Assembly: GCA_023957475.1 (NCBI GenBank)
Contig: JAMLHA010000007.1
Span: forward strand, 114,896-178,895
Origin: Crocinitomicaceae bacterium
GTDB lineage: Bacteria > Bacteroidota > Bacteroidia > Flavobacteriales_D > Crocinitomicaceae
Direction of reading: 5' to 3'
DNA: 64,000 bases
The notes beneath the pieces are model-generated. The model had not been told where the DNA came from, made no database searches, and saw only the letters and a list, made by a program, of their open reading frames with translations. Positions 28,413 through 38,167 of the stretch are shown one piece after another. Within the stretch, counting starts at the first letter, position 1; each line of letters begins with the position of its first letter. The translations under genes and the position numbers were made by a program.

Positions 28413-29600
28413 ATGTCTGTATCTAGAAATATGTACAAATCAATTGGGGTGATGCTTAGTAAATATCCTATATTGACTATTACTGGACCTCGTCAGTCAG
28501 GGAAGACAACCATGCTTAAAAATATGTTCCCAAACTATCGTTATGTGAATTTGGAAAACCCTGACATGCGTTCGTATGCAGAAAGAGATCCAAATGGTTT
28601 TTTTTCAGAATTTGATAAGTATGTTATTTTTGATGAAGTGCAGAGGGTGCCGATTTTGTTTTCTTATCTACAATCAATAGTAGATGATTCGGGTATTATG
28701 GGTCAATTTATTTTGTCCGGATCGCAGAACTTTCATTTAATGCAAAATATTACACAGAGTTTAGCTGGAAGAATTGCTATATTTAAACTATTTCCCTTTG
28801 ATTTTTCTGAATTGAAATCTAGAAATTGGTTGGATGAAGATGATTATTTAACCAATTTATTAAAAGGATTTTATCCTGCAATATATGATAGAGATATTCC
28901 TACTAAAACATTTTATAATAATTACATTCAAACCTATGTCCAAAGAGATGTGACAGAATTAATAAACATTCATGATTTGCGTTCATTTCAAAATTTTCTT
29001 GGTTTATGCGCAGCAAGAGCAGGACAATTATTAAATTTAAATGCACTTGCAAATGAATGTGGGATTTCTCAGCCAACAGCAAAATCATGGTTGACAGCTT
29101 TAGAAAATAGTTACATCGTTTTTTTACTTCATCCATATCATAAGAATTTCAGCAAACGAATAGTAAAGACTCCCAAGCTTTATTTTTATGATACCGGTTT
29201 GTTGTGCCATTTACTTAAGATTGGGAGAAAAGATCAATTGCATACTCATCCGTTTAAAGGTGCATTGTTTGAAAATGCAATGATTGCCGAATATGTTAAG
29301 CAAATGTATCACAATGATGATGTTAGAGGTATTTGGTTTTGGAGAGATGCTGTTGGTCATGAAGTGGATTTGATGATAGAAAAGGGTTCATTAATAGATG
29401 AAGAAAGTGATCGTTTTGAGTTGGTTGAATTTAAGGCATCAATGACTATTATGCCCGAAATGTTTAATGGATTAGCCTATTTTGAAAATCTTTCAAATTG
29501 GAAAAATATAAAAAAGACGTTGGTCTATGGAGGTAATGCAACTCAAAATAGAACCGCAGGAAAAGTGATGCCATGGAAAGAATTTGGGCAGACTTTGTGA
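28413..29600 (+). CDS. AAA ATPase with C-terminal DUF4143
   Basis: 395 residues. The N-terminal AAA_14-type domain has Walker A TGPRQSGKTTML around residues 25-35, Walker B YVIFDEVQRVP and sensor ILSGSQNFHLM. The C-terminal DUF4143 shows TYVQRDVTELINIHDL, a winged-helix-like NECGISQPTAKSWLTALENS and the nuclease-like end FWRDAVGHEVDLMIEKG with VEFKASMT. These COG1373 proteins are widespread, often in multiple copies, and of unclear role; links to toxin-antitoxin or defence have been suggested. The gene is alone, preceded by the 22-bp array. Confidence 0.9.
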   Translation: MSVSRNMYKSIGVMLSKYPILTITGPRQSGKTTMLKNMFPNYRYVNLENPDMRSYAERDPNGFFSEFDKYVIFDEVQRVPILFSYLQSIVDDSGIMGQFILSGSQNFHLMQNITQSLAGRIAIFKLFPFDFSELKSRNWLDEDDYLTNLLKGFYPAIYDRDIPTKTFYNNYIQTYVQRDVTELINIHDLRSFQNFLGLCAARAGQLLNLNALANECGISQPTAKSWLTALENSYIVFLLHPYHKNFSKRIVKTPKLYFYDTGLLCHLLKIGRKDQLHTHPFKGALFENAMIAEYVKQMYHNDDVRGIWFWRDAVGHEVDLMIEKGSLIDEESDRFELVEFKASMTIMPEMFNGLAYFENLSNWKNIKKTLVYGGNATQNRTAGKVMPWKEFGQTL

Positions 29601-29706
29601 AATGTGCTTTTGTAAAATTATTAAATTTCTAGAGAATTAATCATGAATAAACTATGTTCTATTGGAGAAAGTGATTACATTTGCGAGTGAATAAATACAC
29701 AAAATT

Positions 29707-31110
29707 ATGAGTAATTACGACGTTGCAATTATTGGTTCTGGTCCAGGTGGATATGTGGCAGCTATTCGTTGCGCACAATTAGGTTTAAAAACAGCAATTA
29801 TTGAAAAATATGATACGCTAGGAGGTACTTGTTTAAATGTTGGATGTATTCCTTCTAAAGCATTGTTGGATTCTTCTGAGCACTATCACAATGCAGTGCA
29901 TAACTTTGCTGAGCATGGAATTATTGTTAACTCACCAAAAGCAGACATCAAACAAATGATTGATAGAAAGAATGGTGTAGTTGAAACAACTTGTAGCGGT
30001 ATTAAATTCTTAATGGATAAAAACAAAGTTGATGTTTATCATGGAGTAGGTTCTTTTGTAAATGCCACTACAATTAAAATTGTAAATAGTGAAGGTAAAG
30101 AAACGCAGATAGCATCTAAAAATACCATTATCGCAACAGGTTCTAAACCTAATTATTTTCCAGGAATGGAGCCAGATAAAAAACGCATCATTACTTCAAC
30201 AGAGGCATTGAGTCTTAAAGAAGTTCCGAAGAAAATGATTGTAATCGGTGGTGGTGTTATTGGGTTGGAATTGGGTTCAGTTTACAACCGTTTGGGAACA
30301 GAAGTTGAAGTAGTTGAATTTGCTCCAAACATTATTCCAACAATGGACGGAACAATGTCAAAAGAATTAACTCGTGTTTTGAAAAAAGAGGGCTTTAAAT
30401 TTTACATGGAGCATAAGGTTCAAAAAGTAGAAAATAAAGGCAAAAAAGTTGTATTGACTGCATTGAATAAAAAAGGTGAAGAAGTGAAGTTGGAAGCTGA
30501 CTATTGTTTAGTAGCTGTTGGTAGAAAACCGTACACTACTGGATTGGGGTTGGAAAATGCCGGTTTGAAAACAACTGATAGAGGTCAAATTGAAGTGAAT
30601 AATAATTTACAAACTGCTGTTCCAAATATTTATGCCATTGGTGATGTAGTACGTGGAGCAATGTTGGCTCACAAAGCGGAAGAAGAAGGGGTTTATGTTG
30701 CTGAATTATTGGCAGGCCAAAAACCACATATCAATTATGCTTTGATTCCAGGTGTAGTTTATACTTGGCCTGAAGTTGCTGCGGTTGGTAAAACAGAAGA
30801 ACAATTGAAAGCAGAAGGAGTAAACTTCAAAGTTGGTTCTTTCCCAATTAAAGCCTTAGGAAGAGCAAGAGCATCAATGGATATTCAAGGATTGGTAAAA
30901 ATTATAGCAAATAAAGATACAGATGAAATTTTAGGTGTTCACATGATTGCACCTCGTGCAGCTGATTTGATTATGGAAGCTGTAGTGGCTATGGAATACA
31001 GAGCATCTGCCGAAGATATTGCTCGTATTTGCCACCCACATCCAACGTATGCAGAGGCTGTTAAAGAAGCAGCGTTAGATGCTACTGATTCAAGACCATT
31101 GCACGTGTAA
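29707..31110 (+). CDS. lpdA: Dihydrolipoyl dehydrogenase
   Basis: 467 residues, full-length E3 of the 2-oxoacid dehydrogenase and glycine cleavage complexes, reoxidising dihydrolipoamide with NAD+. The FAD site is VAIIGSGPGGYVAAIR, the redox disulphide lies in GGTCLNVGCIPSKALL, the NAD site is VIGGGVIGLELGSVY, and the catalytic His-Glu pair is in HPHPTYAEAVKEA. No E1/E2 genes are adjacent. A -7-like TACATTTG lies at 29676-29683, but I could not find a matching -33 box. A terminator follows. Confidence 0.97.
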   Translation: MSNYDVAIIGSGPGGYVAAIRCAQLGLKTAIIEKYDTLGGTCLNVGCIPSKALLDSSEHYHNAVHNFAEHGIIVNSPKADIKQMIDRKNGVVETTCSGIKFLMDKNKVDVYHGVGSFVNATTIKIVNSEGKETQIASKNTIIATGSKPNYFPGMEPDKKRIITSTEALSLKEVPKKMIVIGGGVIGLELGSVYNRLGTEVEVVEFAPNIIPTMDGTMSKELTRVLKKEGFKFYMEHKVQKVENKGKKVVLTALNKKGEEVKLEADYCLVAVGRKPYTTGLGLENAGLKTTDRGQIEVNNNLQTAVPNIYAIGDVVRGAMLAHKAEEEGVYVAELLAGQKPHINYALIPGVVYTWPEVAAVGKTEEQLKAEGVNFKVGSFPIKALGRARASMDIQGLVKIIANKDTDEILGVHMIAPRAADLIMEAVVAMEYRASAEDIARICHPHPTYAEAVKEAALDATDSRPLHV

Positions 31111-31133
31111 TAATTGAATGGATATATTTTCAT

Positions 31134-31158
31134 AGGGTGGCAATTGTCACCCTTTTTT
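31134..31158 (+). terminator. Terminator of lpdA
   Basis: AGGGTG and CACCCT stem around a short loop, followed by six T residues, 24 bases after the lpdA stop. Confidence 0.75.
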
Positions 31159-31220
31159 ATACAAGAAAGATTACTAAATGATCTCAAAAAAGTATATCTT
31201 TGTTTAAATATCTATTATTT

Positions 31221-34022
31221 ATGAAACTACGATTGTACTTATCTATTGCTTTTCTTACATTTTTTAATGGGTTTTCTCAAATCATTCCTAATGGAACGAT
31301 TGATAATATTGATGAATTGGTTAAAAAATACACCACTTATATCCCAATGGAAGATGGTACACGTTTAGCAACAGATATATTTGTTCCGATGTTTCGTGAT
31401 TCAATTGTAACAGATATAGCAATAGGAGGAAATAATTATTCCATTCAAATAATACCGAAAAATACACAATTTATTATTTACGATACAACTAATATATCCC
31501 CAGAAAATTATCGTTTGCCAATAATATTTACAAGAACTCCCTATGACAGGACATCTGATGATGTTGGTTGGAAATTGTTTCCATTTATGGGTTATACGTA
31601 TGCTATCCAAGATATGAGAGGTCGATATGAAAGTGAAGGTGTTTATTTTCCTCTTTATTCTGATGGATGGCCAAAAGAACCTTATCATCCTTCAATTTCG
31701 ATGCCAATGGATGTGACAAGCCCAACAGACCCAAATCATCCTTTGAAACATCATGATGGAAGTCAAGCAGTATTTTATTTGGCGGATAGTTTGTATCGTA
31801 TTGACGATGTGAATTCTGATGGAATCATGGACACTATTTTGTTTAGTAATGGTAAAATTGGAATGTTTGGCGCTTCAGCTTTGGGGTATTCTCAATATCA
31901 AGCATTATCTGATATTGCTTTTACACAAAACAATCCAATCAAATGTCTTATGCCCGTTGTAGCAACGAATGAACATTACAATACAACGCTATTTAACAAT
32001 GGGGTGTATCGAAATTCTTTATCAACTGGATGGATCACAGGGCAATTATTATCTGGGGTAGATAATAGTTTGAATGGAGTAGATGGAAGTATTTACAATA
32101 ATATCCACAGTCCTTCAGATTATAACTATACAAATAATCAACAATTAGCAGATGATTTAATTGATTGGTTGACTTCTGAAAACCACGGAATTTCACCATC
32201 ATGTCAACATCCTACTTCTTTATTGAGAACGGATTTGGATGCTTCAATGGCACCAATTAATTCATTGGGTTATTCAGATGGTAATGGAACTGTTTCAAGA
32301 TATAAGAACTTAAATACACCAATTTATCATTTGACAGGATGGTGGGATATCTTTGTAAATGGTCAAGTAGAAACATTTAATAAAACTCGTGAACAAAACC
32401 CGGGTGTGATGCAAAAATTAGTAATTGGACCATGGACACACCAAACTGTTGGCTCAAACAAATCTGGAGATATTACCTATCCTGATAATGTTTATGATGT
32501 CTTAAAAATAGATTTAGATATTGATCCAGATGCTATATTATCTGATTCGACAGCTATTAATAAAATGTATCAATCAGAAGTATTGGGTTGGTACAGAAAA
32601 AATTTGGGTGGAGAACCTTACTTTATAATTCCTCAATCAAATACATGGCAAACTGTTGGGACTTCCCAAATAAGAATTCCATCAAAAAACTATATAGTGC
32701 CTTATTATAAATTTTTAAATTACATAGCTGGTTTAACAGCGCTTAACGCTGTTCCCGTAGAAATAGATAATGGCAATGGAACCATTTCGTGGAATTTTAA
32801 TTTACCAGCAATGGATCAACCATTGATTCAATTATCAGAGCTGTTAACAGCTCAAAATACCAATCATTTTGATCAAGTAAAAGATGTGAGGTTGTATATA
32901 ACTGGCCCCACAAATGATGCTCAAAATGCACAGGTTGGAAATTATTGGTTGAGTTATGATTCTATTCCATTTAAAAGAGGTATTTATGATGAAGTGTTTT
33001 ATTTACATAAAGATCAGACCATTGATGGAATTGCGCCAACATCAAATGAAGGAACATTATCTTATATTGCTGATCCTAATAATCCTATCGCAACAGTTGG
33101 AGGAAACAACATGATTCCTTATGTTCCTAACGGCCCTCAAAAATCTCAAGGCTCTATGGATTTATCAAACCCTCAATACGATTATCTAACAATGAATAGA
33201 AATGATGTATTGAGTTTTGTTTCTTCGCCATTGATAGATACATTAACAATTGTTGGTTTTCCAAAAGCTAAAATTTACGCAAAGGGTAAAACAAGTACTT
33301 ATTCAACGGTTAAAACAGATTTTGATGTGATGGTTCGAATTTTGGATGTTTATCCTGATGGCCGAGAAATGTTTATTACTGAGGGAGTTGTTAATGCAAA
33401 GGCAAGAGAATATGCGAAATCAATTTCTCAAAAAGACACGAATGATGCCTTGATTCTTACAAATATCAATAATGATGAGTATTATTATTTTGAATTTGAT
33501 TTATTGCCATTAGGTCACACGTTTGGTGAAGGACATCAACTGAAATTTTTATTAGGAAGTTCAAATTTTCCAAAATATCAAAGTAATCCACATGTCCCAA
33601 ATGAAGATGGAGAATTTTTTAGATGGTGGCCAGGATGCGGAAGAACTTATACTTATCAAGGGCAAACACTTACTGCTCAAAGTGCTGAAATTACTTATGA
33701 GTTTAATGCTGCTTTCCCAAGTTTTATTAGCTTACCACGTTTGGATACAACGTTTTATACAGCAAGTTTAAATGCTCCACAAAAGGAAATAGTCGCAATG
33801 AAACTTTACCCAAACCCCGCAACAAATGACGTGACGATTATGTGGAATCAATCAATTAATGGGGATTTAATTATTTATGATTTTTCAGGTAATATTGTGA
33901 AGCGAGAAACAATTTCTGGTAATCAATATTTTTCAAAAATTGACTTGATTGATTTTGATAAAGGAATTTATCTTGTGAGAATTCCAGAGTTGAATAGCGT
34001 ACAAAAATTGATTGTAAAGTAA
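31221..34022 (+). CDS. Secreted CocE/X-Pro dipeptidyl-peptidase-type hydrolase with T9SS sorting domain
   Basis: 933 residues from the ATG at 31221 (MKLRLYLSIAFLTFFNGFSQ), which gives a proper signal peptide; the upstream in-frame start adds seven residues. The catalytic domain matches the CocE/NonD (S15) alpha/beta hydrolases: YIPMEDGTRLATDIFVP, PIIFTRTPYDR, AIQDMRGRYESEG, nucleophile GMFGASALGYSQ and the later HLTGWWDIFVNGQ and GPWTHQT. A jelly-roll domain follows, then from about 855 the type A sorting domain KLYPNPATNDVTIMW. It should be exported by the T9SS and cleave peptides or esters outside the cell. Confidence 0.92.
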   Translation: MKLRLYLSIAFLTFFNGFSQIIPNGTIDNIDELVKKYTTYIPMEDGTRLATDIFVPMFRDSIVTDIAIGGNNYSIQIIPKNTQFIIYDTTNISPENYRLPIIFTRTPYDRTSDDVGWKLFPFMGYTYAIQDMRGRYESEGVYFPLYSDGWPKEPYHPSISMPMDVTSPTDPNHPLKHHDGSQAVFYLADSLYRIDDVNSDGIMDTILFSNGKIGMFGASALGYSQYQALSDIAFTQNNPIKCLMPVVATNEHYNTTLFNNGVYRNSLSTGWITGQLLSGVDNSLNGVDGSIYNNIHSPSDYNYTNNQQLADDLIDWLTSENHGISPSCQHPTSLLRTDLDASMAPINSLGYSDGNGTVSRYKNLNTPIYHLTGWWDIFVNGQVETFNKTREQNPGVMQKLVIGPWTHQTVGSNKSGDITYPDNVYDVLKIDLDIDPDAILSDSTAINKMYQSEVLGWYRKNLGGEPYFIIPQSNTWQTVGTSQIRIPSKNYIVPYYKFLNYIAGLTALNAVPVEIDNGNGTISWNFNLPAMDQPLIQLSELLTAQNTNHFDQVKDVRLYITGPTNDAQNAQVGNYWLSYDSIPFKRGIYDEVFYLHKDQTIDGIAPTSNEGTLSYIADPNNPIATVGGNNMIPYVPNGPQKSQGSMDLSNPQYDYLTMNRNDVLSFVSSPLIDTLTIVGFPKAKIYAKGKTSTYSTVKTDFDVMVRILDVYPDGREMFITEGVVNAKAREYAKSISQKDTNDALILTNINNDEYYYFEFDLLPLGHTFGEGHQLKFLLGSSNFPKYQSNPHVPNEDGEFFRWWPGCGRTYTYQGQTLTAQSAEITYEFNAAFPSFISLPRLDTTFYTASLNAPQKEIVAMKLYPNPATNDVTIMWNQSINGDLIIYDFSGNIVKRETISGNQYFSKIDLIDFDKGIYLVRIPELNSVQKLIVK

Positions 34023-34030
34023 GAACACAA

Positions 34031-34597
34031 TTATTCCAATCGTTGATTTACTATTTTATTGATGAATTTAAAAACCTGATGGGGTAGGAATGTGCGCCAT
34101 TCTATATTATCAAATTGACCACCCATTAAGAAATATTGGTCAATATTCACAGAGTGCATTTCTCGACTAACATGATCATGAAAGTTAATTAAAGCAACCC
34201 AACCATCTTCAATATCTTCAATCCATTCTTCGTAATAACTATCATCGGATGCGTGGAAGTTTAATACATTTTCACCAATTAAAATATATTTATTAATACC
34301 TTCTTGAATTAAGCTATCAATAATATCTCGTTTTAAAGTCATTATATCATTCTCAATTGCATCGTTCCATTCTCCAATTAATTCAATAATTGCATAGCAT
34401 TCTTCGTAGTCAGCATAAATTATTTTAATATAAAGTGTTTCAGATCCCATTGAATCCCATTGAGGATGCAAGCAAAAATTATAAACAGAATTCTCAAATT
34501 CAAATTCACTATACACACGACCATAGAACGGCGATTGTACATCGTCTTCTGCGGTATAATAACCACGCCATCCGTAATGAGGTTCAACATAATGCAT
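34031..34597 (-). CDS. Hypothetical cytoplasmic protein
   Basis: 188 residues from the ATG at 34597 (MHYVEPHYGWRGYYTAEDD); the open frame extends four codons to a TTG. No signal peptide or membrane helix. It is rich in acidic and aromatic residues, with SVYNFCLHPQWDSMGSETLY, YILIGENVLNFHASDDSYYEEW and FINFHDH-like segments. I recognise it only as a type of uncharacterised protein seen in Bacteroidota. Convergent with the hydrolase gene (eight bases apart) and 54 bases downstream of the flavoprotein gene on the same strand. Confidence 0.7.
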   Translation of the reverse strand: MHYVEPHYGWRGYYTAEDDVQSPFYGRVYSEFEFENSVYNFCLHPQWDSMGSETLYIKIIYADYEECYAIIELIGEWNDAIENDIMTLKRDIIDSLIQEGINKYILIGENVLNFHASDDSYYEEWIEDIEDGWVALINFHDHVSREMHSVNIDQYFLMGGQFDNIEWRTFLPHQVFKFINKIVNQRLE

Positions 34598-34651
34598 ACT
34601 GCAAATCAACGAAAAAAACAGTTAATAAATTGTATTCAATACAAGTTTCTT

Positions 34652-35875
34652 TTATTGCGCATTAATTCCTGCAATATATCCAGTTGTCCATGCTGCTTGA
34701 AAATTAAACCCACCAGTAATTCCATCAATGTCGATAATTTCTCCAACAAAAAACAATCCCTTTATTTTTTTTGATTCCATCGTATTGAAATTAATTTCGT
34801 TTAAACTAACACCGCCACAAGTAACAAATTCTTCTTTAAATGTCGTTTTACCAGAAACAGTATATTTATCATACAATAACGCCTGAATTAGTTTGTTTAA
34901 GTTTTTACCCTCCAACTCTTTCCATCGTAGATGAGAAGGTAGCTCGTGTTTTTCTAATAAAAAATTCCATAACTTAGACGAGATGGCGTAAGGAGCAGCG
35001 TTAACAATTAATTTATCACTGCTTTGTGCTTTTTGTTTTAATAGTTCTAATCTTAATTCATTCTCCATTTTTTCTCCCAACCAATTCACAAAAATAGAGA
35101 AGTGGTAGTTTTTTTCTGAAAGAATTCGAGCACCCCAGGCTGATAATTGCAGTATTGCAGGACCGCTCAATCCCCAATGTGTAATTAAAAGCGCACCTTT
35201 AGCACTGATTTTAGTTCCTTCGATTTTTACAACAGTCTCTTTAACGGAATTCCCCATTAAAGTGCAAATAGGATTGTTGGGGAGATTAAACGTAAACAAA
35301 GATGGAACAGGTGGTTCGATATGTATATCGAATGCCTTTAACCAGTTAAACGAACTTATTTTTGGGTGACCACCAGCTGCAATAATGACCTTTTTTGCAT
35401 GCATCGTTTTAGTTGAAGAAGTTAAAATAAAACCAACAGTAGTTGGTGTAATGGATAGAATAGGGGTGTTTGTATGTAATTCTACACCTGTTTTTTTGCA
35501 TTCATTCATTAAGCATTCAACAATTGTTTGCGAATCATTTGAAACGGGGAAAATCCGATTGTCCGATTGAGTATATAACTTAACTCCCTTAGATTCAAAC
35601 CAATCTATTGTTGATTGAGAATTGAATTGATAGAAAGCACGCTTTAATTGTCGCTCGCCTCGTGGATAAAATTTAGCAAATTCATCATTGATTTTGCATG
35701 CATTGGTTACGTTGCAGCGACCACCACCAGATACTTTTACTTTGGATAAAAACTTATTGGACTTTTCAACGATACAGACGCTGTTGTTGGGCAATTTTGC
35801 GTGAATTGCAGCAAAAAAACCAGCAGCTCCGCCACCTATTACAACAACATCAATTTGATTTGAAGGATTAGACAT
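34652..35875 (-). CDS. BaiN/HI0933-family flavoprotein (NAD(P)/FAD-dependent oxidoreductase)
   Basis: 407 residues, the family's usual length. The FAD-binding start is VVVIGGGAAGFFAAIHA, followed by the hallmark KVSGGGRCNVTNAC, the GGHPKISS region and the C-terminal ITGGFNFQAAWTTGYIAG that closes the FAD site. HI0933-like proteins are flavoproteins whose substrates are mostly unknown; BaiN acts on bile acids in clostridia and others are called aminoacetone oxidases, neither of which can be assumed. It begins two bases after the YwqK-like gene and may be co-transcribed with it. Confidence 0.9.
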   Translation of the reverse strand: MSNPSNQIDVVVIGGGAAGFFAAIHAKLPNNSVCIVEKSNKFLSKVKVSGGGRCNVTNACKINDEFAKFYPRGERQLKRAFYQFNSQSTIDWFESKGVKLYTQSDNRIFPVSNDSQTIVECLMNECKKTGVELHTNTPILSITPTTVGFILTSSTKTMHAKKVIIAAGGHPKISSFNWLKAFDIHIEPPVPSLFTFNLPNNPICTLMGNSVKETVVKIEGTKISAKGALLITHWGLSGPAILQLSAWGARILSEKNYHFSIFVNWLGEKMENELRLELLKQKAQSSDKLIVNAAPYAISSKLWNFLLEKHELPSHLRWKELEGKNLNKLIQALLYDKYTVSGKTTFKEEFVTCGGVSLNEINFNTMESKKIKGLFFVGEIIDIDGITGGFNFQAAWTTGYIAGINAQ

Positions 35876-35877
35876 TG

Positions 35878-36903
35878 TTATTTTTTCTTATTCTTTTGGA
35901 TGGTATCATCTTCCATGTCCGATTTAGTTGGTGTTCCAAATGAATACGTTTCATTTCCATGCTCATCAAACTGATGATCCTCAATAAGAACATCTTTAAG
36001 GTAAACAGAGCTTCTTTTTAACTTCTGATCGGGATAATACTCCTCAAACTTTCCTTCTTTTTGACCTTTTTTATTGTATGTTTCCAATGTTTGTACAAAT
36101 CCTTGATAATAAAACATTTTGAACTCGCCAGTTTTTACACCACTTGTCCAGTTTTCAGTTCTTAGCAATACACCGTCATCATAATAATATTTCTGATTGC
36201 CATCTTTCTTATTTGCTTTATAATTGGATTCTTCTATGACAACACCTTGAACGTTGAATACTTTAAATGGGCCATCAAGTAATCCATTGGCATAATTCAC
36301 TTCTTTAAACAATTTAGAACCCTTAAAATACTGTTTTCGTGGGCCATGTAGAACACCGTTTTTGTACGTTTCTAATTTAGTTGTATCTCCATTCGCTTTA
36401 AAATAGACTTGTTTTCCATCTTTTTCTCCCAAGTAATAATTCATTTCCCAGGCAAGTACTTGCGTAGAATCGTAATAATAATACCAGCTACCAGATTCAG
36501 CTCCTTGAATGTGTGAACGAATAGCTTGAATGCAACCATCTTCATAATAGGTTGTGTCGATGCCATTTTCACGACCATTAACAAAATTTATTCTACGCTC
36601 TAAAAGCCCACTCATAAAACACGATTCACAAGCACCTGTAAAAGGTTTCCCATCTCCCATTTTATTAACGTTGTCTTTTGCTTTGCGTAAGAAAAGGTTG
36701 CTTTCATGATCGTATTCTATTTCTTCGTTACAGTCAACAACGCCCGCAAGTTTTCCACATTCCCATAAATCAATTCCTTGAGCCCTTTTGTTTTTAGCTT
36801 TATCATAGCAAGGAACTTCTTTAGTATCATTCTTTAAAGACGTGATTTGATTGTATGAAAAGAATGAAATAAAAAGACTGAAAATTAAAAGATATAACTT
36901 CAT
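35878..36903 (-). CDS. Secreted YwqK/MORN-like repeat protein
   Basis: 341 residues with a signal peptide (LLIFSLFISFFSYNQ). The body is a run of roughly 22-24-residue repeats of the MORN-variant type: NGRENGIDTTYYEDG, YYLGEKDGKQVYFKANGD, KNGVLHGPRKQYFKG, ANGLLDGPFKVFN and ASGVKTGEFKMFYYQG-like units. Databases often name these toxin-antitoxin YwqK antitoxins, but in Bacteroidota they are secreted repeat proteins of unknown role; no toxin gene is adjacent. The first 90 residues hold four cysteines (including ACESCF). Confidence 0.82.
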   Translation of the reverse strand: MKLYLLIFSLFISFFSYNQITSLKNDTKEVPCYDKAKNKRAQGIDLWECGKLAGVVDCNEEIEYDHESNLFLRKAKDNVNKMGDGKPFTGACESCFMSGLLERRINFVNGRENGIDTTYYEDGCIQAIRSHIQGAESGSWYYYYDSTQVLAWEMNYYLGEKDGKQVYFKANGDTTKLETYKNGVLHGPRKQYFKGSKLFKEVNYANGLLDGPFKVFNVQGVVIEESNYKANKKDGNQKYYYDDGVLLRTENWTSGVKTGEFKMFYYQGFVQTLETYNKKGQKEGKFEEYYPDQKLKRSSVYLKDVLIEDHQFDEHGNETYSFGTPTKSDMEDDTIQKNKKK

Positions 36904-36946
36904 AACTGTTGTTTTAATTATTAAGTAGCAATTATCGTACCTAAAT

Positions 36947-37540
36947 TTAAATTTCTTTGATTTTTATTTTCCACATACCTCTTAATTGTCCTAATTGGTA
37001 ATCTGTAGCTTTATCATTTGGGTAGTTGGTTTGTATTATTGAAAGTGCATCATCAGAAATATCTGTCCCTTTAGCTCCATGACATTTTAAGCAAGTGGGC
37101 ATTCCAATTTGTATCGGTTTATAGTAAAAAACTTGATTGTTTTCTTGAAGTAGAAAATGTTTGTCTGCAATAGTTGAATCACTTAATAGCATTTTTAATT
37201 CACTCCATGCTTTTTGGTCAATTGTTGTGTTTATCTCATTATTGGGGTTTCTATTTTTGTCACTTAATCGTTGAACTGTAGATAAAGTAAGCTGAGAAAT
37301 AGAATCGGTAAGTGGAATAGCATTTAAATTACAAAATTCGATTGCTCCAATAACCCCATGTTGTTGAATAGCAGAAGAAACGTTTTGCATTAAAACACCT
37401 TGTGCGAGTGTTGCGATGCTATCTCCTTTTTGTAATAATTCTACTTCATTAATTGCAGTTGCTTGTTGCTGTGATTCTTCTTTATTGCCTGAACAAGCAA
37501 CGAATAAAAAAAGGATACCTATTGTAAATAAACGCTTCAT
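36947..37540 (-). CDS. DUF3365 lipoprotein with one c-type heme motif
   Basis: 197 residues. The signal ends LFVACSGNKEE, a lipobox. The rest resembles DUF3365 (Tll0287-like): VIGAIEFCNLNAIPLTDSI and the RLSDKNRNPNNEIN region, then the single CxxCH heme site in GMPTCLKCHGAKGTDI near residue 150. Members are periplasmic monoheme cytochromes, sometimes fused to sensor kinases as redox sensors. It lies just downstream of an 80-residue membrane protein and an SMR exporter on the same strand, with gaps of 6 and 4 bases, so the three are an operon. Confidence 0.85.
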   Translation of the reverse strand: MKRLFTIGILFLFVACSGNKEESQQQATAINEVELLQKGDSIATLAQGVLMQNVSSAIQQHGVIGAIEFCNLNAIPLTDSISQLTLSTVQRLSDKNRNPNNEINTTIDQKAWSELKMLLSDSTIADKHFLLQENNQVFYYKPIQIGMPTCLKCHGAKGTDISDDALSIIQTNYPNDKATDYQLGQLRGMWKIKIKEI

Positions 37541-37546
37541 AATAAA

Positions 37547-37789
37547 TTATTTAATTTCTTCAAAAATTACTTCTTCATTATCCAATGCTGTTAGATGCTG
37601 ATTTGGAGTAAAGGTAGCGCAAGTTCCATTGGAACAGCATCCAATGTTTAATATCGGCATAATGGTAAAAGCAATTCCTAATAAGATAAAACCCCATTCA
37701 CTGGAATGAATACCTTCACCGATAATAAATACTCCCAATGTAATACGAGCAACTCTTAACCAACTCCAATTTTTTAAAATAGTATTCAT
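37547..37789 (-). CDS. Small membrane protein, DUF2892-like
   Basis: 80 residues. Two hydrophobic segments (VARITLGVFIIGEGI and WGFILLGIAFTIMPIL) are followed by a cysteine cluster GCCSNGTC and an acidic tail. The layout matches DUF2892 (YgaP membrane part), small membrane proteins often found beside rhodaneses or sulphur-handling genes. The three cysteines could bind a metal or take part in persulfide chemistry, which is inference. Middle gene of the DUF3365/SMR operon. Confidence 0.7.
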   Translation of the reverse strand: MNTILKNWSWLRVARITLGVFIIGEGIHSSEWGFILLGIAFTIMPILNIGCCSNGTCATFTPNQHLTALDNEEVIFEEIK

Positions 37790-37793
37790 AGTT

Positions 37794-38123
37794 TTAAATT
37801 GTTGACACTGCTTTCAACCCAATAATTGAAGCAATTAAAGTAAAGATAAAAAACAATCTGAGAAAAGTCGCAGGTTCATTGAACACAAATATTCCAACTA
37901 AAACTGTTCCTACAGCTCCAATACCAGTCCAAACAGCATAAGCAGTTCCCAAAGGAAGCGTTTGTGTTGCCTTCATTAACAGGAGCATACTCGCTGTTAG
38001 ACAAATTCCAAAAAGTAAATACCAAAACAATGAAGAGTTACCTGTAGATTCCTTTGCTTTTCCAAGAGAAAAAGTGAATCCAACTTCAAACAAACCTCCC
38101 ATAATTAAAAACAGCCAATTCAT
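37794..38123 (-). CDS. Small multidrug resistance (SMR) exporter, SugE/Gdx type
   Basis: 109 residues with four membrane helices. The essential glutamate is in MGGLFEVGF, and the family loop reads LPLGTAYAVWTGIGAVGTV, as in SugE/Gdx guanidinium exporters rather than EmrE. It would exchange protons for guanidinium or small quaternary cations across the inner membrane as an antiparallel dimer. The 97 bases upstream show no guanidine riboswitch that I can see, so regulation differs from the classic gdx genes. First gene of a three-gene operon. Confidence 0.85.
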   Translation of the reverse strand: MNWLFLIMGGLFEVGFTFSLGKAKESTGNSSLFWYLLFGICLTASMLLLMKATQTLPLGTAYAVWTGIGAVGTVLVGIFVFNEPATFLRLFFIFTLIASIIGLKAVSTI

Positions 38124-38167
38124 CTAACAAAAATAAGGTTTATTATTGATATTACCGAGTAATAATT

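Noticed and set aside
28413..29600. Phage defence island around the AAA/DUF4143 gene
   Set aside because: The neighbours are housekeeping genes (xth, lpdA) and no restriction, toxin or integrase gene is near.
34598..34609. Four-codon N-terminal extension of the 34031 protein
   Set aside because: It starts at TTG, and a normal ATG follows at once at 34597.
35878..36903. Toxin-antitoxin module (YwqK antitoxin)
   Set aside because: The protein is secreted and no toxin-like gene is adjacent; the name is inherited from an unrelated annotation.
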